Positions 10,909 to 22,930 are shown, numbered from the stretch's first letter. The stretch is DNA of 64,000 bases from Polyodon spathula (GCF_017654505.1 NC_054538.1:24794283-24858282), one strand, 5' to 3'. The notes: a model not told the origin generated them from the sequence alone. Numbers and translations: made by a program.

Positions 10909-11547
10909 ATTAGCCTTGTTCAACAATACAATAGATACTGATTATGTGTGCACTATTAAAGTCTTCTAAATGAAAAGTGGTCTGTTACAATCTATAACTC
11001 ATGTTTCTGTATATTGTGAACCCTGAAGCCTGCCAGAATTTGCAATAGATAATGACCATGGGGTTTCTGTTGATTAGTAATCCACTCTAAGAACTACTTC
11101 TGTGTTCAACTTGAATAGGAAAGTACGTTAAGTTTGCTACTGTACATTAAGGAAGTTTGCCACATTAAGGAAAGACCGTACTTAAAATGAACTGAACAGA
11201 AGGCAAAATGCTACTTTATCCCTTAAACGAATAAAATCATGGCCACATTAATAAAAAGCATCATTTTTAATTCCTGGATGAAAAACAGTGAACAAAGTGA
11301 CTACAAAAGTGACCAAATATACTTTGCAATAAATGCAAATTAATTATATGAAACTGAATTTTATTGTTGATATTTTTTACTTGTTATTTATTCACAGGTT
11401 CATTTGATGTTCCCAGACAATGTACCAAAGCCTTGCTGCGCACCAACCAAACTGAATGCTATCTCAGTGCTGTACTTTGATGACAGTTCAAACGTAATCT
11501 TGAAAAAATACAGGAATATGGTTGTACGGTCATGTGGATGCCATTAA
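5104..11547 (+). CDS. BMP5: Bone morphogenetic protein 5, exons 4-7 (3' part of gene)
   Basis: Joined exons: 5104-5301, 9051-9127, 10275-10385 and 11398-11547. BMP5 is a secreted TGF-beta-family ligand of the BMP5/6/7 group. It is made as a proprotein, cleaved by furin-type proteases, and acts as a disulfide-linked dimer on type I/II serine-kinase receptors. The exons join in frame with GT-AG introns and end in the canonical -RSCGCH stop. A furin site, RSVR, lies at 5208-5219. The mature chain read from there is 139 residues, one more than the 138 of human BMP5. All seven cystine-knot cysteines are present: one in exon 5, two in exon 6, four in exon 7. An N-glycosylation site (NAT) is in exon 6. 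The SRVTNAG/DYNTSE linker and the [11 protein letters not shown] region match BMP5 better than BMP6 or BMP7. Exons 1-3 are outside the window. The neighbour HMGCLL1 supports the orthology. Confidence 0.97.
5434..5517. repeat. (TG)n/(ATGT)n microsatellite
   Basis: A (TG)n tract to about 5476, then interrupted ATGT tetranucleotides to 5517. Confidence 0.95.
5699..5880. repeat. Compound microsatellite (GTTAGA)n-(TTA)n-(GTA)n-(ATA)n
   Basis: About four GTTAGA hexamers are followed by (TTA)n, about thirteen GTA units and then a long (ATA)n. The TTA and TAA arms are reverse complements, so the tract can fold into a large hairpin with the GTA block as the loop. TTAGAG differs from the telomeric TTAGGG by one base; it is a short interstitial tract, not a telomere. 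Confidence 0.93.
6740..6763. repeat. Poly-A tract
   Basis: About 23 consecutive A in BMP5 intron 4. No retroposon body is recognised upstream of it. Confidence 0.9.
9051..9127 (+). CDS. BMP5: BMP5 exon 5: first cystine-knot cysteine
   Basis: 77 bp, acceptor ccatcag, donor gtaagt at 9128. It completes the split aspartate and encodes [19 protein letters not shown] and the start of RDLGWQ, ending in phase 0. It holds the first conserved cysteine (QACKKHEL) of the TGF-beta fold. This exon is too short to identify from open frames alone; the match to BMP5 is residue-by-residue. Confidence 0.97.
9427..9510. repeat. (TA)n microsatellite
   Basis: (TA)n from about 9427, with short interruptions after 9487. 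Confidence 0.95.
9769..10080. mobile_element. Tc1-like MITE with TA target-site duplication
   Basis: It starts TA-CAGTTATGTCCAAAAGTTTT and ends in the approximate reverse complement, AAAATTTTGTCTGTAGCTG-TA, with gcatcacc / ggtgatgc inside both ends. It is about 308 bp without the TA duplication, has no coding capacity, and is flanked by TA on both sides. The 36681-36956 element is a second member of the same family. The TA target and TIR form point to Tc1/mariner mobilisation; the autonomous partner is not in this window. Confidence 0.85.
10275..10385 (+). CDS. BMP5: BMP5 exon 6: central ligand domain
   Basis: 111 bp, exactly 37 codons, phase 0 at both ends. Acceptor ctttcag ends at 10274 and donor gtatgt starts at 10386. 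It encodes [20 protein letters not shown] through [11 protein letters not shown]. It carries two knot cysteines (FYCDGEC) and the conserved glycosylation site (MNATNH). Confidence 0.98.
10386..11397 (+). other. BMP5: BMP5 intron 6
   Basis: 1.0-kb intron, donor gtatgt and acceptor ttcacag. It contains a TA-rich array at 10806-10907. Confidence 0.93.
10806..10907. repeat. (TA)n microsatellite
   Basis: TA tract with a few tta interruptions near its left end. Confidence 0.95.
11398..11547 (+). CDS. BMP5: BMP5 exon 7: ligand C-terminus and stop
   Basis: 49 codons plus TAA (11545-11547). It encodes [20 protein letters not shown] onward to the invariant C-terminal MVVRSCGCH. It contains the last four knot cysteines, including the one forming the inter-chain disulfide within PCC. 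The ILKKYRNM segment is the receptor-contact finger. The acceptor is ttcacag at 11391-11397. Confidence 0.98.
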   Translation, partial: VHLMFPDNVPKPCCAPTKLNAISVLYFDDSSNVILKKYRNMVVRSCGCH

Positions 11548-12516
11548 AAGGGGAGGCAGCTTTTGGAATGGCTGTTATCAGCTCTCAAGATGTCTGCTAT
11601 TACTGGAAAAGAATATCAACGTTGCATACTTAATCTATTGTTTTATGTACAGTATTATGTATATAGTAGTTCTGTGTACTGTTATTTATTTTTTTTTTTT
11701 CATTTGGTGATAATATTATTTTCCATAGTGCTTAAATTTAAAACAGATAAAACCTTGATAATTGGAAAACACTTGGTAAATGATTTGATTGATTTAATAT
11801 TTTAATTACAACTTTTGAAGTGCTTAGTTTAATTCTAGAATATTTCTAAATCAACAGCTGACCATTACATTGTTTATAATTTAGAACACCACGTGGCCTT
11901 AAACAATTAATCCTGAAAGTAGTTCAATCCTTCCAATGCAGCAAATGCCGTTGACTTTTATGTAAAAATGATTTATTTTTTTTTTTTATTTTTTTTTTTT
12001 TTAAGTGCACTGAAACAGTATAAGGGGCCTAAGGTCAACAAAACCCTTATTTATATTTTGTCAAATATATGTTGAGAAACAAGCACCATAACATGGTTCT
12101 TAGTCTATAATTCAGTAACTATTAATTGTTAATTTTACCAAGATTATCATTATTTAAAAAACCATGCGTATAAAACAATACAAAGTAAGAGATAAAGAAA
12201 TATTGAGCTTTATGTTTTGGCCTACATATTATTCTGAAATATCTTCATACTGTATTCTGCATTGAAAAATATAATGCAAATGAATAGCCCAATCCTTAGT
12301 TAGCACTGTATGGAAATTAAATAATGCGTTGTATGGTATCTGCACATGATGAATATTTATAATCCTGAGAAATTGACTTTTCATTTGCTAATGGAACACA
12401 CCACCTTTTATGTGAGTAACTTTTATAGACTTGCATTTCATCCTCAATTTTATTGTATTATTAAAATTAATGTTGGTATTTGAGTAATATATTTTTACAT
12501 AAAGATGTAACCATTT

Positions 12517-12602
<86 letters not shown>

Positions 12603-12625
12603 GGTGTTTTATTAAACTTTTGGTT
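11548..12625 (+). other. BMP5: Probable BMP5 3' UTR
   Basis: AT-rich sequence directly after the BMP5 stop, with several T-rich runs. A possible polyadenylation signal, attaaa, follows the TG array near 12611; a clearer aataaa lies at 14396-14401. The true end cannot be fixed from sequence alone. Confidence 0.35.
12519..12602. repeat. (TG)n microsatellite
   Basis: About 84 bp of uninterrupted TG repeats downstream of BMP5. Confidence 0.97.
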
Positions 12626-15600
12626 CATATCAATGTCTTTCATTATCTTTGAATCCTGAGTTTGAATTCATTATATAATTTATATTTATTTATTTAGTGT
12701 AATCTACAGTTACAGTACAAGGATTTTTTTTTTAGTAATCTGTGTGTTTTGGGAAAACATAATAATTCTTTTAGGGAGTTTGAGAAAAACTGACTATAAT
12801 ATTAAATACTTTATGAAAAATATCCTACTGTATCCTGCAGCATATGTAGGGCTTCTGATTTTTGGTTTTAACCATTAAAACCCGATAAAACATCCTCGAT
12901 ACAAAAAATCTGAAATCGGTGGATAGCCAGTAAACACCGGAAAACACCAGAACAGCTGTGGAAATGGTTAATCAATTCATGTTGACTTTACCCTTTTCCT
13001 ATAAAAAATAAAACCTACTACAAAAATAATAATAAATACATTTGCCAGTGCTGCTGGGCAACGTCCCGCCTTCCTGACTTGTATCTATCATTGATTTGTT
13101 CTGAATACTTTAAACCCGCCCCAACTACTGAGTGACAGCACATTCCTACATTTCTATTGGAGTATCCGCTTGTAAGATTTAAAACGAGAAATGCCTAAAA
13201 TGCCAATTGTACAGAAATGCCTACACACAAAAAACCCAGAAGAATGTGCCTGTGACCAGAGGGATTTCATTGTGGAAGACAGGAAAGGAAAGAAGGAAAG
13301 AAGGTACAACTTGCACAAGTAGTGTACAAGTACTGTCGAGTTACCACTATACATATTTTGACAGAAAAAAAAAAAAAAAAAAAAAAACAGTCAAGCATTT
13401 TGGAAAGTAACCGAAAACACTAATTTCATACAGTTTCAAAAACAAAAGCCCTGGAAAAAAATGATTTACAAAAAACTCAAAAATAACTAAAAATAAGCAA
13501 GACAATCACCTGTAACTTAATTGGCTCATGGATTTCCAAAGCAGTAAAAAAAAAACTTTATTATTTTTCAGTGTGTCTAATAAATAATTAAATTTAAAAA
13601 TTTAAAACACTTTTTTAATTATACTAATCATTGTCTGTGCACAGAAAGCAGGTACTACTTAGCTTTTTCATACCATTCCATCTGTCGAAAGGCAGCTCAA
13701 GTAATTTTAAAGTAAATTATATAGTTAGTTCAAGAGGTTATATTTTAGCAACTACAAATACATTGTAAGAAATGTGTTGCACTTTCTTAGCCGATTTTGT
13801 AATGAAACTTTCTAGTATTGCATGGCAGGCAGTAGCTGTATTTTTTTTTTATTTTTATTTTTTCAGTTTAAATACATTTTTTTGTATTGGCCAAGATATG
13901 CCCTGTCTATATTCATATTTATCTTATTTATGTCACCATTCGTGGCATAAACAAGATATGTGATGAATAACCTTGAATTGTGGTATTTATGTAAACTGCA
14001 GAAGGACACCAAACTCGCTTGTGTGTTATCATTGCACCCGCCCATGACATAATTACCATATATCCGTTTTTTTCATGGCATATACTCTATTTATTCAGTA
14101 TCTTGTTAGTTCAAAGGATTGCAGGTCAGCAGAAATTAGTGCCTACAACTTGCTCAGTAGGAATAAGTTTCCTAATGAGTATCAACAGTTATGTGAATAG
14201 GAGCCACAGTATATTTTAACAGCTTAGCTTTAATTCACTTCCCTATTAAAAGTAGCAGCAGGTTTATTTTGTCGAGCTGCAGTCTTTCACGTTTTTCTAA
14301 TTCAGATGTGATTTGTTATTGTTTAAATTCTCTGCATGTTTTACGCACATTTACAGTGTAACTTTCTGAGAGTGAAAAATGACTGACAAGTATGAAATAA
14401 ACACCAGGGTCCACCCAGGGAGACTTGTACATCTGTCTCCAGCTGTGTGGTTACTTCAATAGGGAACTCTGGACAGGGTATATCATTATTTTTTATTCTG
14501 GTGTGGCGGTCAGAGGTTGTTTACAAAAGGTCAGGAAAGGGCATTGGATTTCAGTATTTAGAAACAGGTAAATGTATACATAGTGATGTTACAATGTGGC
14601 AAGATGTTTAAACATTAGTGTAGGGTCAATTAATGTGGAGTGACTAGCAGTTGTAAATAAACCAGATTTATGACTTAATTAAATTGGTAGAAGAAAGTAC
14701 TGTTTTGTAGTTAAACATACTCAACTGTTCATAAGTTTACTGCTGATTTGCCTTAAAAATTAAAGCTAATTTAATGTTTTCTCTCCTGTATTTGTTTATC
14801 TTCCTTAAACTTTATTTATTTTTTTGTATTTCACATAGAATTTCCCACCATAATACCTGTGAAAACATTTTTATGCACAGACAAAATACCTTTAAATAAA
14901 GCAAAACACATTTTAAAAAGGGATGTAAATAAATTGCAAAAATTACAGCTATTTGGAAGACATTAGTCAATGTATTAAAAGTCTTTCAAACAAAATGGTA
15001 TTAAAAACCAATATATTTACGATAGGCATCTCATAAGATTAAAATACCCGTTAGTAATTTACCCAAATCCTTAAAATAAAAAAGGTCATTATCATTATCA
15101 CAGTATGCACACAAATGACCATTTTCTAGGATTGTTTTTGTCTTATTACGGTATATTTCCCATGCAGATTGTGATGGGTCCTTTTAATCGCATTGTATGT
15201 ACTCGCCATTAACAGACTACAGGTAGACTACAAATTCCTTTTAATAAAAACAGTATTAACTGTTGCGCATTATGTAAGTACTGTGCTTTCATCTTTTTAT
15301 ATTTGTTTCCTTTATATGAAGCATACTTTTGTGAATAATACTATGCCAATCTATTTATTTACAATATAATCTTGTAAATGATTAAACATAGTCATTTTTT
15401 CTCTCAATACAAACTCTGCGTCAGCGTTCAACGGTACAACATCAATATTGAATGGTTGAGGTTCTCATAAGTCTAAATTTACTCATAAAATGAAATAATT
15501 TCTGTCTTTTCTTGTTAACCTTCCACCTACTTTTTTCCCTTCATCGCCAGTGATTCGATGATAAGAGGCTCAATAACATGTCTTTGTTTCACAGCATTTC

Positions 15601-15893
15601 CTCCCTTAGATCCTCTTACTTAATAAATGCTGTATCTTGTTGCTTAGAATCCTTTTGTGTTCAGACCTTTATTTTCTTCACAGGGAAATTGTGATATCAG
15701 TTGCTTGGAGTTAATTTATATTAAGTATGTAGCATCATTTTTTAAAACTTTTTTTTTTTTTTTTTTATATATAAAAACAAAAGTATTACTCTCCCTTGAC
15801 CTGTTACTATGAGTTGTTCTAATTAAAATTACTTAATTTTTTTTCTACTTGATTTTTTGTGTGTAAAAGGTGTAGCTCTTCTGTTCTAGTTGC
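12626..15893. other. Intergenic DNA, no gene seen
   Basis: AT-rich with homopolymers (poly-A at 13366-13387). Short open frames here have no recognisable protein content. Confidence 0.4.
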
Positions 15894-16096
15894 CTGTCAT
15901 GGGTATGTGTAATCCAGGCAGGATCAGCCAACACATCTTTATAGAGAAGTAGGAACCAGCACCAACTGATGAACAGGTACGAAGGGTCAAGTTTCTTTTT
16001 GTATTACTGGCAATACACAGCTCTGCACTAGATAAAGGAGGAACTCTAGAAGGTAATCTAGCCTGCGTGACATGAGTATGTGACGGGCAACTAGAA
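15894..16096. mobile_element. MITE, family A, copy 1
   Basis: Starts TTCTAGTTGCCTGTCATGGG and ends in the inverted form GTGACGGGCAACTAGAA. The imperfect TIRs extend roughly 40 bp (aggcagg / gcctgcg inside). About 203 bp, non-coding. A second copy is at 18249-18436. The superfamily is not clear; no convincing target-site duplication was found. Confidence 0.7.
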
Positions 16097-16265
16097 TGTT
16101 GTTGATTTCTTGTTAATTCCTCAACATTCTTAAACTAACCCAACCTTTAAAACCCAATAATAATAATAGTGTTATCAGTCTTCTGGAAGATGTACAGTAC
16201 TGTGGAATTTAAGGGAAAAAATATAGGAAGAGGAGAGACAATAACAACTACATTATAGCCATGGT

Positions 16266-16770
16266 ATCAATCAATCTTTATTTTATATAGCGCATTACAT
16301 ATTGGACCACCATCACAAAGTGCCTTACAAGATGCAGTAACAGGAAAATCCATAATACTTCAAATACAGAGAAATGCATAATACATGATATACAATTTAA
16401 ATACAGTGGAAAGTGCATAATACATGTGAGTAGCATAATACATGAAATAGTACATTTAATACAGTGGAAAGTGCATAATACATGACAGTAACATAATACA
16501 TGAAATAGTAACAGCAACAAAGCAGCTAATAGCAGATATCAGGCTTAAAGAGCATGGAAAGCAAGAAGAACAGGTGGGTCTTGAGAGTTAATTTAAAGCG
16601 AGCGATGGTGGGAGCATCATGCACCAAAGCTGGGAGAGAGTTCCAAAGAGTTGGAGCCATGAAGCTAAATGAGTGTTGTCCAAGTGTGGTGCACTTTTTC
16701 TTGGGGATAGCAAGCAGGCCAGAGTCGGAGAATAGGAGCTACTGTAAGCTTCGCCAAGTCTCTGCTTTAA
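16266..16770. repeat. Dispersed repeat, unclassified
   Basis: It opens with caatcaatctttattttata and tagcgcattaca, wording common in fish interspersed repeats. It then has imperfect tandem blocks (gtggaaagtgcataatacatga recurs near 16408-16430 and 16463-16485) and an agagttccaaagagttggag segment. The open frame at 16554-16931 has no domain I recognise and is probably a by-product of the repeat. Confidence 0.5.
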
Positions 16771-17126
16771 AGGTAGGGTGCAATGACATAAAAAAGTCAT
16801 TGTTGAGTGCAGCTAAAGTTTCTCTAAATGTCCTGAAAGATTATTTCACATGTTTTACTTATAAATTGGAAAAAAAGGCAAATTTGTGGTTAGACTCTTT
16901 TCAAAAACCTTTGAAGAACACACGTGCGTGACATCACATCAGGACATTCACTGTTGTAAACAAATGCAATAAATAGAGGACAGAAGTGAAAGTGATGTTT
17001 TAGCATCTTAAATCAAACAGATCAGAAATGTTGGTCTTGTGCTTCATTTATATTGGCTTCGCAATGTAAAAAAAAAAAAAAATTCAATACTTGTTTACAT
17101 TTGCACTTCTCTCTCCTGTAATTTGT

Positions 17127-17435
17127 TGTGTAGTCTGTGGTAATAAAGCTGTCTTTGGTAAAGTGGGTGCTGCAGATGCAGCTGCTGTTGGGCTTAGCAG
17201 CCCAATCCCTGGTCTTCCTTACGAACTTCACCCATTGCCGGCACCGTACCGGTTCTTCAGGAAACTCATGGAGAGATACCAATGGCCCTGCTATGCTACT
17301 GCAACCATATATTACACCCTTATTTACCATGGTATCCCCTGGGTGCGTTGTGCTTTGGTGAGCGGTTTTGGCAAGCGATAATGCAGGCAAGCAGCAGGCG
17401 GGATGGCGAACTTGTCCTAGTGTTACGTTACGCAT
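17127..17435 (-). pseudogene. THAP zinc-finger domain remnant
   Basis: The minus-strand frame contains a THAP-like domain from the ATG at 17330-17328 (MVNKGVIYGCSS) through SLHEFPEEPVRCRQWVKFVR to CSTHFTKDSF. THAP domains are C2CH zinc fingers that bind DNA, found in cellular THAP proteins and in P-element/Kolobok-type transposases. The second Cys (YGC), the CSTHF pair and the tryptophan are visible. The position where the first zinc Cys is expected reads glycine (NKG), so the finger is probably broken. No transposase body follows: downstream on the minus strand is a poly-T run, then unrelated sequence. Best read as a decayed transposon fragment. Confidence 0.7.
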
Positions 17436-18248
17436 AAATTAGACGCAGCTTCGAGTGAGCTGGACTTTTCATAGAGGTGTCAACTTCAGAGTTGTTTTTT
17501 ATACACTTAGCATTAAAACCTATACATTAATACTACGCAGATACTTTTATTGAACTACTATACTACTATACACTATACAAGTGAATTCTGAAAAAAAAAA
17601 GAAAAATCATTGCACCCCAACTTTAATATAGGGAAAGCTAAAGAAATCTAGTTTCTGCTTTTTAGATTAAATATCATCTTCCCTCTGGTGTGTTTATTTA
17701 GGACCAGCTTACTCACTGCAGTATTGTGAAGTATTAGCCTAAAAATGCTTTTAAGCCATAATTGTTTTGATTTTTTTAGACAGATTTATTTTTTGTCTTT
17801 TGTTATTGATATAGCTTTTATCAATACATATTTTACAGTAAACCCTTTGGTAACAAACACCTGAACTATAACATGAAGGCAGCAAGACTGTGAACAGGTT
17901 TTCTTTTTATCAGTACAATAAGTTAGTAGTAAACAGTATTTATTTATTGATTTTCTTACAATTTTTACATTAGGTTTTTCTTACTTGATCTGTATAATGA
18001 TATAAAGATGACTATAATGATGGGCTTGTGTATGCCAAGTGCTACTCATAGTTACAGCCTAGAAACAATAAACAATGCATCAGTCACCACAGATTGCTTA
18101 AAGCGTAAGCCAACTCAAATAACATTTTCATTGGTCCCTGTTTTTCGTTAGAATTGCCAAAACATTGTGATTTAATTTTTTGATATGTCTACAGTAAATA
18201 AGGGTGCTTATACTGTAGGTTACTATAGGCTTAGCAGCTGCTCATCAG
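17436..18248. other. Intergenic DNA, no gene seen
   Basis: AT-rich. It may include the upstream part of the THAP-bearing repeat, but no terminal repeats were found. Confidence 0.35.
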
Positions 18249-18436
18249 TTCTAGTTGCCTGTCATAGAAATATATAATGCAGACTAGATCAGCCAGCATG
18301 TCTTTATATAAGCAACCACCAACACCATCTAGATCACACAAGTGCTAGCAAACTTAAAGGAAACTTGCTCAGTGGAAGATCACTAGATGGCTTTTACTTC
18401 TAAAAAGTCACTGTATGGTGGGCAACTACTATTGAA
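18249..18436. mobile_element. MITE, family A, copy 2
   Basis: The left end TTCTAGTTGCCTGTCATAGA matches copy 1 at 15894 and continues with gatcagccag and tctttata in the same order. The right end ggtgggcaactact is a weaker inverted match. It lacks some interior sequence of copy 1. Confidence 0.65.
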
Positions 18437-20820
18437 CTGAAGAGCAGCTCCTGAATTCAAATGAAAGGACTTTAACATAGAGCAGTAAAAAAAAGAATCA
18501 TTGCAATAAGGACCACTCAGAATGATTGCAAACATCCTAAAAAGGGAAAGGGTCAGTAACTAATATCTAGGAAAATGCAATGTCAAGCTGCTTGCTCTTT
18601 AAACGTGAGAGAAACCACAGCATAGAGACTAAATACAGATTTCTACTGTATCTTAAGAATTATACGTCTGGTTTCACAGACCTCAACTGGTAGTACATAG
18701 ACATCTGACGGGCTTATCTAAGGCTAGTCAATTTAATTGATAAAATAATGTTAAAAGTGGTGATATCCTCTTTGATTAAAATGCAAAAGCTGTTACACTT
18801 CCAAATCCCAAGTACTACTTGAATGCTTTGTTTTCTGACTTAGGCTGGTATGTATTTAAGATAAAAAGGCAATGTGTTTTATATCAGTAACATGGCCCCT
18901 CACATTGTTATCATTTCAACTAACACCCTATTCATGAGGAGAACAAACTTCTCAATACATGCAACTACATACACAGTGGACATACAACTTGTACAAACAT
19001 TGTAAGCAGTTGAATTGTGTAATGAATTATTCACATATATTTGGTGCTAGTGCTCAGTGAAGAGCCTGGGCTGCATTCATGAACCATAGAACTGTAATGC
19101 ATTTACTGTATGTTACATTTACTGTATGATATTGTATATAATGGCCTTTATTGACTTGATTTGTGTTTGTTAGTGTTTATTTAGTTTAATCATTATTATT
19201 TTAAATACATAGGGCCATATTTACCACTGTGAAAAGGTTGCACCATTTGTTTGTAAAATGTAAACTAAACTACTTCTGTTACAGAACTAGAAGAAACAAT
19301 AATGTTGCATGCAGGAGCCCCTTGAGTAATTTATTTTAAACTCCTTACCATCGACACTTTGATTTCCCTTTAGAAGAAGTTGGTGTTAAATAGGGGAAAA
19401 TGTTTTGTAAATATAGCCAATAATTAATTTTACTGTGATGAGGATTAAACCGTACATTATATTAAATAGTGCTACATCAGTATAATGCTGTAAATTGATT
19501 TTTACCTGAAAGCATAATGCTATGAAAATATTGGACATGGAAAAAAAGCATGCATTGAATGAAAGGAAAATATATTCTGCAGTGACAAGGCAAGAGGTTC
19601 TAGTGGTGTTCTTCAAAGCGGAAGTGCGTAAGAACATGCAATTTTCCATGGAATTTGACGTTATGACAACGAAAAGTCTTGGAAATTGAGTTAACCAAAA
19701 GTATTAGGTTAAAGATTAATATTTATTTATATAACTGGGTTGACCTTCACTGAACACAGGATATGTACTCAGTTATCCTTTATTTACTGTGTGGTTTGCT
19801 TGCATGTAGGAACATTGAGTGACTGTATTTCACTTAATTAAAAGCAGGGACCAGCCTACCCAGATGTTATGCAGGCTTGATCTGAAAAGAGTGTTGACAT
19901 TAGATGAATAGAGGAGGCCACCTGCTAACTTTACTCTTGGCTCTGTAGAAGATTTGCATTCCTGTGGCCTGTTACTCTGCATGATTACTCCTCGCACTTC
20001 ACAATCCCATGTACTGTTTAATATCATGGATTCTTTCCAATCATGCAAACTATCTGCCTTGTTATAACACAGCTAAAATGAATAGACTCCTATTTAAGGG
20101 GCATTCTAAGTAAGTATATGAACTTCTTAACATAAATCCTAAACCACATAAAAAAGAAGGAAAACTATACTGATCGTAGATTAACACACTGTATCCTCAG
20201 GGACTGCCCTCTGAGTCTAAAACATGCTTCTTTTATGAAGGCTGTTAAAGTTCCGGAGATGTTGTAAAATTCCTAATGTGCTCCAGTAAATACTGATAAA
20301 CAGCCCTCAACTGATACAGTTTAAGCACTTGAGCATCTGCATTGTATACTGTATCATCCAGTTTACTGATGTAAGCTACCGAGAGGAGAATCAACTTTCA
20401 ATAATAAGTTTGGTTAGAATTGTACTGTACCTCTTAGAAAATTCTAATTTAGTAATACTAGTAATATAAACACAGACAGAGAGACAGACAGACACACAGA
20501 TATAGACAGACAGACATGGCGGCTGTGTGCCCTCTTTGGCAGCGGGTGACCTCCTTGGTGAGGTGGGCGGTGACCTTGCAGGCTGTGTTGTGCTGGTAGA
20601 GAGCGTGAGAGAGCTCTAATTACAGGGTATATTAAAAATGTTATTCTTTTGATTGTACTGTACACCTAGTTAACATTTAACATTTTTATATGACAGTTTG
20701 TTTTTAAGACAAGCGTTACTGACAATTGTGTGACTTAGCAGCTGCATGTCTGTGGCACTGCCATTTTCAGTTTTGGTCTCCCTGTTTCGGCTTGGCCACA
20801 AGGTCCCGATATTACACGAT
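18437..20820. other. Intergenic DNA, no gene seen
   Basis: No repeat or reading frame recognised. The stretch at 19840-20060 is of higher complexity, with an octamer-like gatttgcat, and could be conserved non-coding sequence. An imperfect CAGA-rich tract lies at 20470-20515. Confidence 0.35.
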
Positions 20821-20822
20821 AG

Positions 20823-20853
<31 letters not shown>
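20823..20853. repeat. Poly-A tract
   Basis: About 31 consecutive A. Confidence 0.95.
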
Positions 20854-20854
<1 letters not shown>

Positions 20855-20954
20855 ATTAAAATAAACTTATACCCTTTAAGCTTTTCTGCAGAACTGATTG
20901 ACAGCAAATCTCGGAGCATAGCTAGCTGATAACCAAAAGCTATTCTCCAATTCA

Positions 20955-21395
20955 TCATCACCTATCCCCTCCCCACCTGATCTCACACTGCCTCCCTGCC
21001 CTCCCCCTCCCTCACTTCAGCTTTTAAGCCAATATCTGATTCTGACCTTTGCTCCTTAATCCTAAACTCCAGGCCAACTACTTGTGCTCTGGATCCCCTT
21101 CCTTCTCATTTCTTCTAGTTTATTACCACCGCTCTTCTTCCTTTTGCCTTTTCCATCATATTATCCCTCTGCCTTCAAAATTGCTCAAATCATCCCCATT
21201 CTTAAGAAATCTCTTTAACCTTCTTCTGTCCAGAACTATAGCCCTGTCTGTCTCCTCCCATTCCTCTCCAAAACCCTTGAGAGAGCTGTGCACCATCAAA
21301 TGGCTTCCTCACCAAACCTTCTCTGCTCGATCTGTTTCATTACAGTTTCCGTCCTGCGCATTTCACAGAACCTGCCCTCCTCTCAAAACATCAAA
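20955..21395 (+). mobile_element. L2-type LINE fragment (reverse transcriptase N-terminal part)
   Basis: A pyrimidine-rich plus-strand segment. Pieces of its translation match the RT entry region of L2-clade LINEs: AQIIPILKK, then QNYSPVSLLPFLSKTLERAV, then HHQMAS. Relatives have QNYRPISLLPFLSKTLERAV. Frame changes and stops show it is dead. It is truncated at both ends. Confidence 0.75.
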
Positions 21396-22930
21396 ACAAC
21401 TGTATAATATATACAAGAATGAACTTTTACCTGAAAAGAAATGTGATTAGGAGATGAGCATATCTTATTGTTTTATTGAAATTCTGGGAGTAATTAACTG
21501 TGAGAGAAAATATATACACATACACCCAATATACACTTGATAATGAGGGAGCGAGTGTAAATAAATGCAAACAAAAAGCAAAAGTTGGCTGATGGTTTTA
21601 TAGAAAGCAGCATGACCAATGAATATTTTTAATATCCTATAAGTTATTGTGCACAAGATGGGTACATTAGTAAACATTTACTGCGGTCGCTCAAGAAGTA
21701 TCATTCTGTGTTCTCAAAAATTATTTTTAAATTGCTCTGCCAAACTAACAATATTTAAGAGCTGACCTGTGTAGAAAATTAGCTGTTGTTTAAAGAAAGC
21801 CAATTCAGGTTCTTATACAAGACACGATGATGTGTCACATATAATAGTTATAAATGCTAATGATTCACACCATGCAGACTTTCTAAGTAGGTTCCACATG
21901 ATAGACATCAACTTCAGTGTGAATTGGAAAGTGGCAGCCACGGCATCGCCAACATGTTAGGGTTGACTCTGCCCAGCACCCATAATGGAAAACACTGTAG
22001 AATACCCAATTTACCTACTGTAACTAGTCATTGGATGCTGTCATGCATACTGCATGACAGCAGATTAAGATTAAGTAACAAAGTTGGACAGCTATTGCAT
22101 TTTACACAATTTCTGTATGTTTAGGCAGGGTTTATTACAATTACTTATTCAAAGTGTGTATAGAAATTGAGCTTGGAGTCTAACGAAGAGAGAGACATGT
22201 TGATTGGTATATATATGTGAAGTCAAAAGTAAAAGTAACTCCCTATCAAGGATAAATTCAAAAAGACCATATTTGCATCTATTCAGGTAACTCGTACAAT
22301 GAACTGTTATTGGCTGACAGAGAGACACTACAGGAGGTGTTGATTAAATATACTTAGTGTTATACAGTATTTGAGATAACCCTGTTTTAAGAGTTATTTG
22401 TATCATTGCATATCTGTACTTGTTAACCGGTGTAAATTAATTCGAAAATATTATATTAATTTGAATACCCTTTTTATTGGATTAATTTAGGTGTACACAA
22501 TTTATAAACTAAACACAACATCAATGATGGGAAAAATCACAGTACTGTTTAATCACTGTCTTTCAGTAGATTTACTGAAATTGTAAATTCTTAGCAGTGT
22601 GGGTGGCTGATGTTTTTTCTCAAGTAGGATTTCATGGAATAACATACTGCTCTTATATATACATTTACTGTACCTTTCAAAAATTACATTATGCTGCTTA
22701 AAGTTTATTTTCAAAGTACCATTTTGCAGTACATTTACAAGGCCACTGAAAAGATATATAATACAAATGTTTATTAAGTTTTTCTTTCTTCATTTTCCCA
22801 CACATGGTTCTCTCTATTTGTTCCTTGCTGGGTGGGCTGCTGGCTTCCAATTTGGTTCAATCAAAGTTTCTAGAATAGACAGACTATGTGGGACATATTT
22901 TTCCTTGTTTTCACTAACTGGACCTTAAAG
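21396..22930. other. Intergenic DNA, no gene seen
   Basis: No coding signal. It contains one perfect 12-bp-arm hairpin (22036-22062). Confidence 0.4.
22036..22062. repeat. Perfect short inverted repeat
   Basis: The arms tgctgtcatgca and tgcatgacagca flank a 3-base loop (tac). There is no T-run, so it is not terminator-like. Confidence 0.8.

Noticed and set aside
16554..16931. 125-codon plus-strand frame
   Set aside because: It sits in a dispersed repeat (tttatatagcgcattac type), with no recognisable domain.
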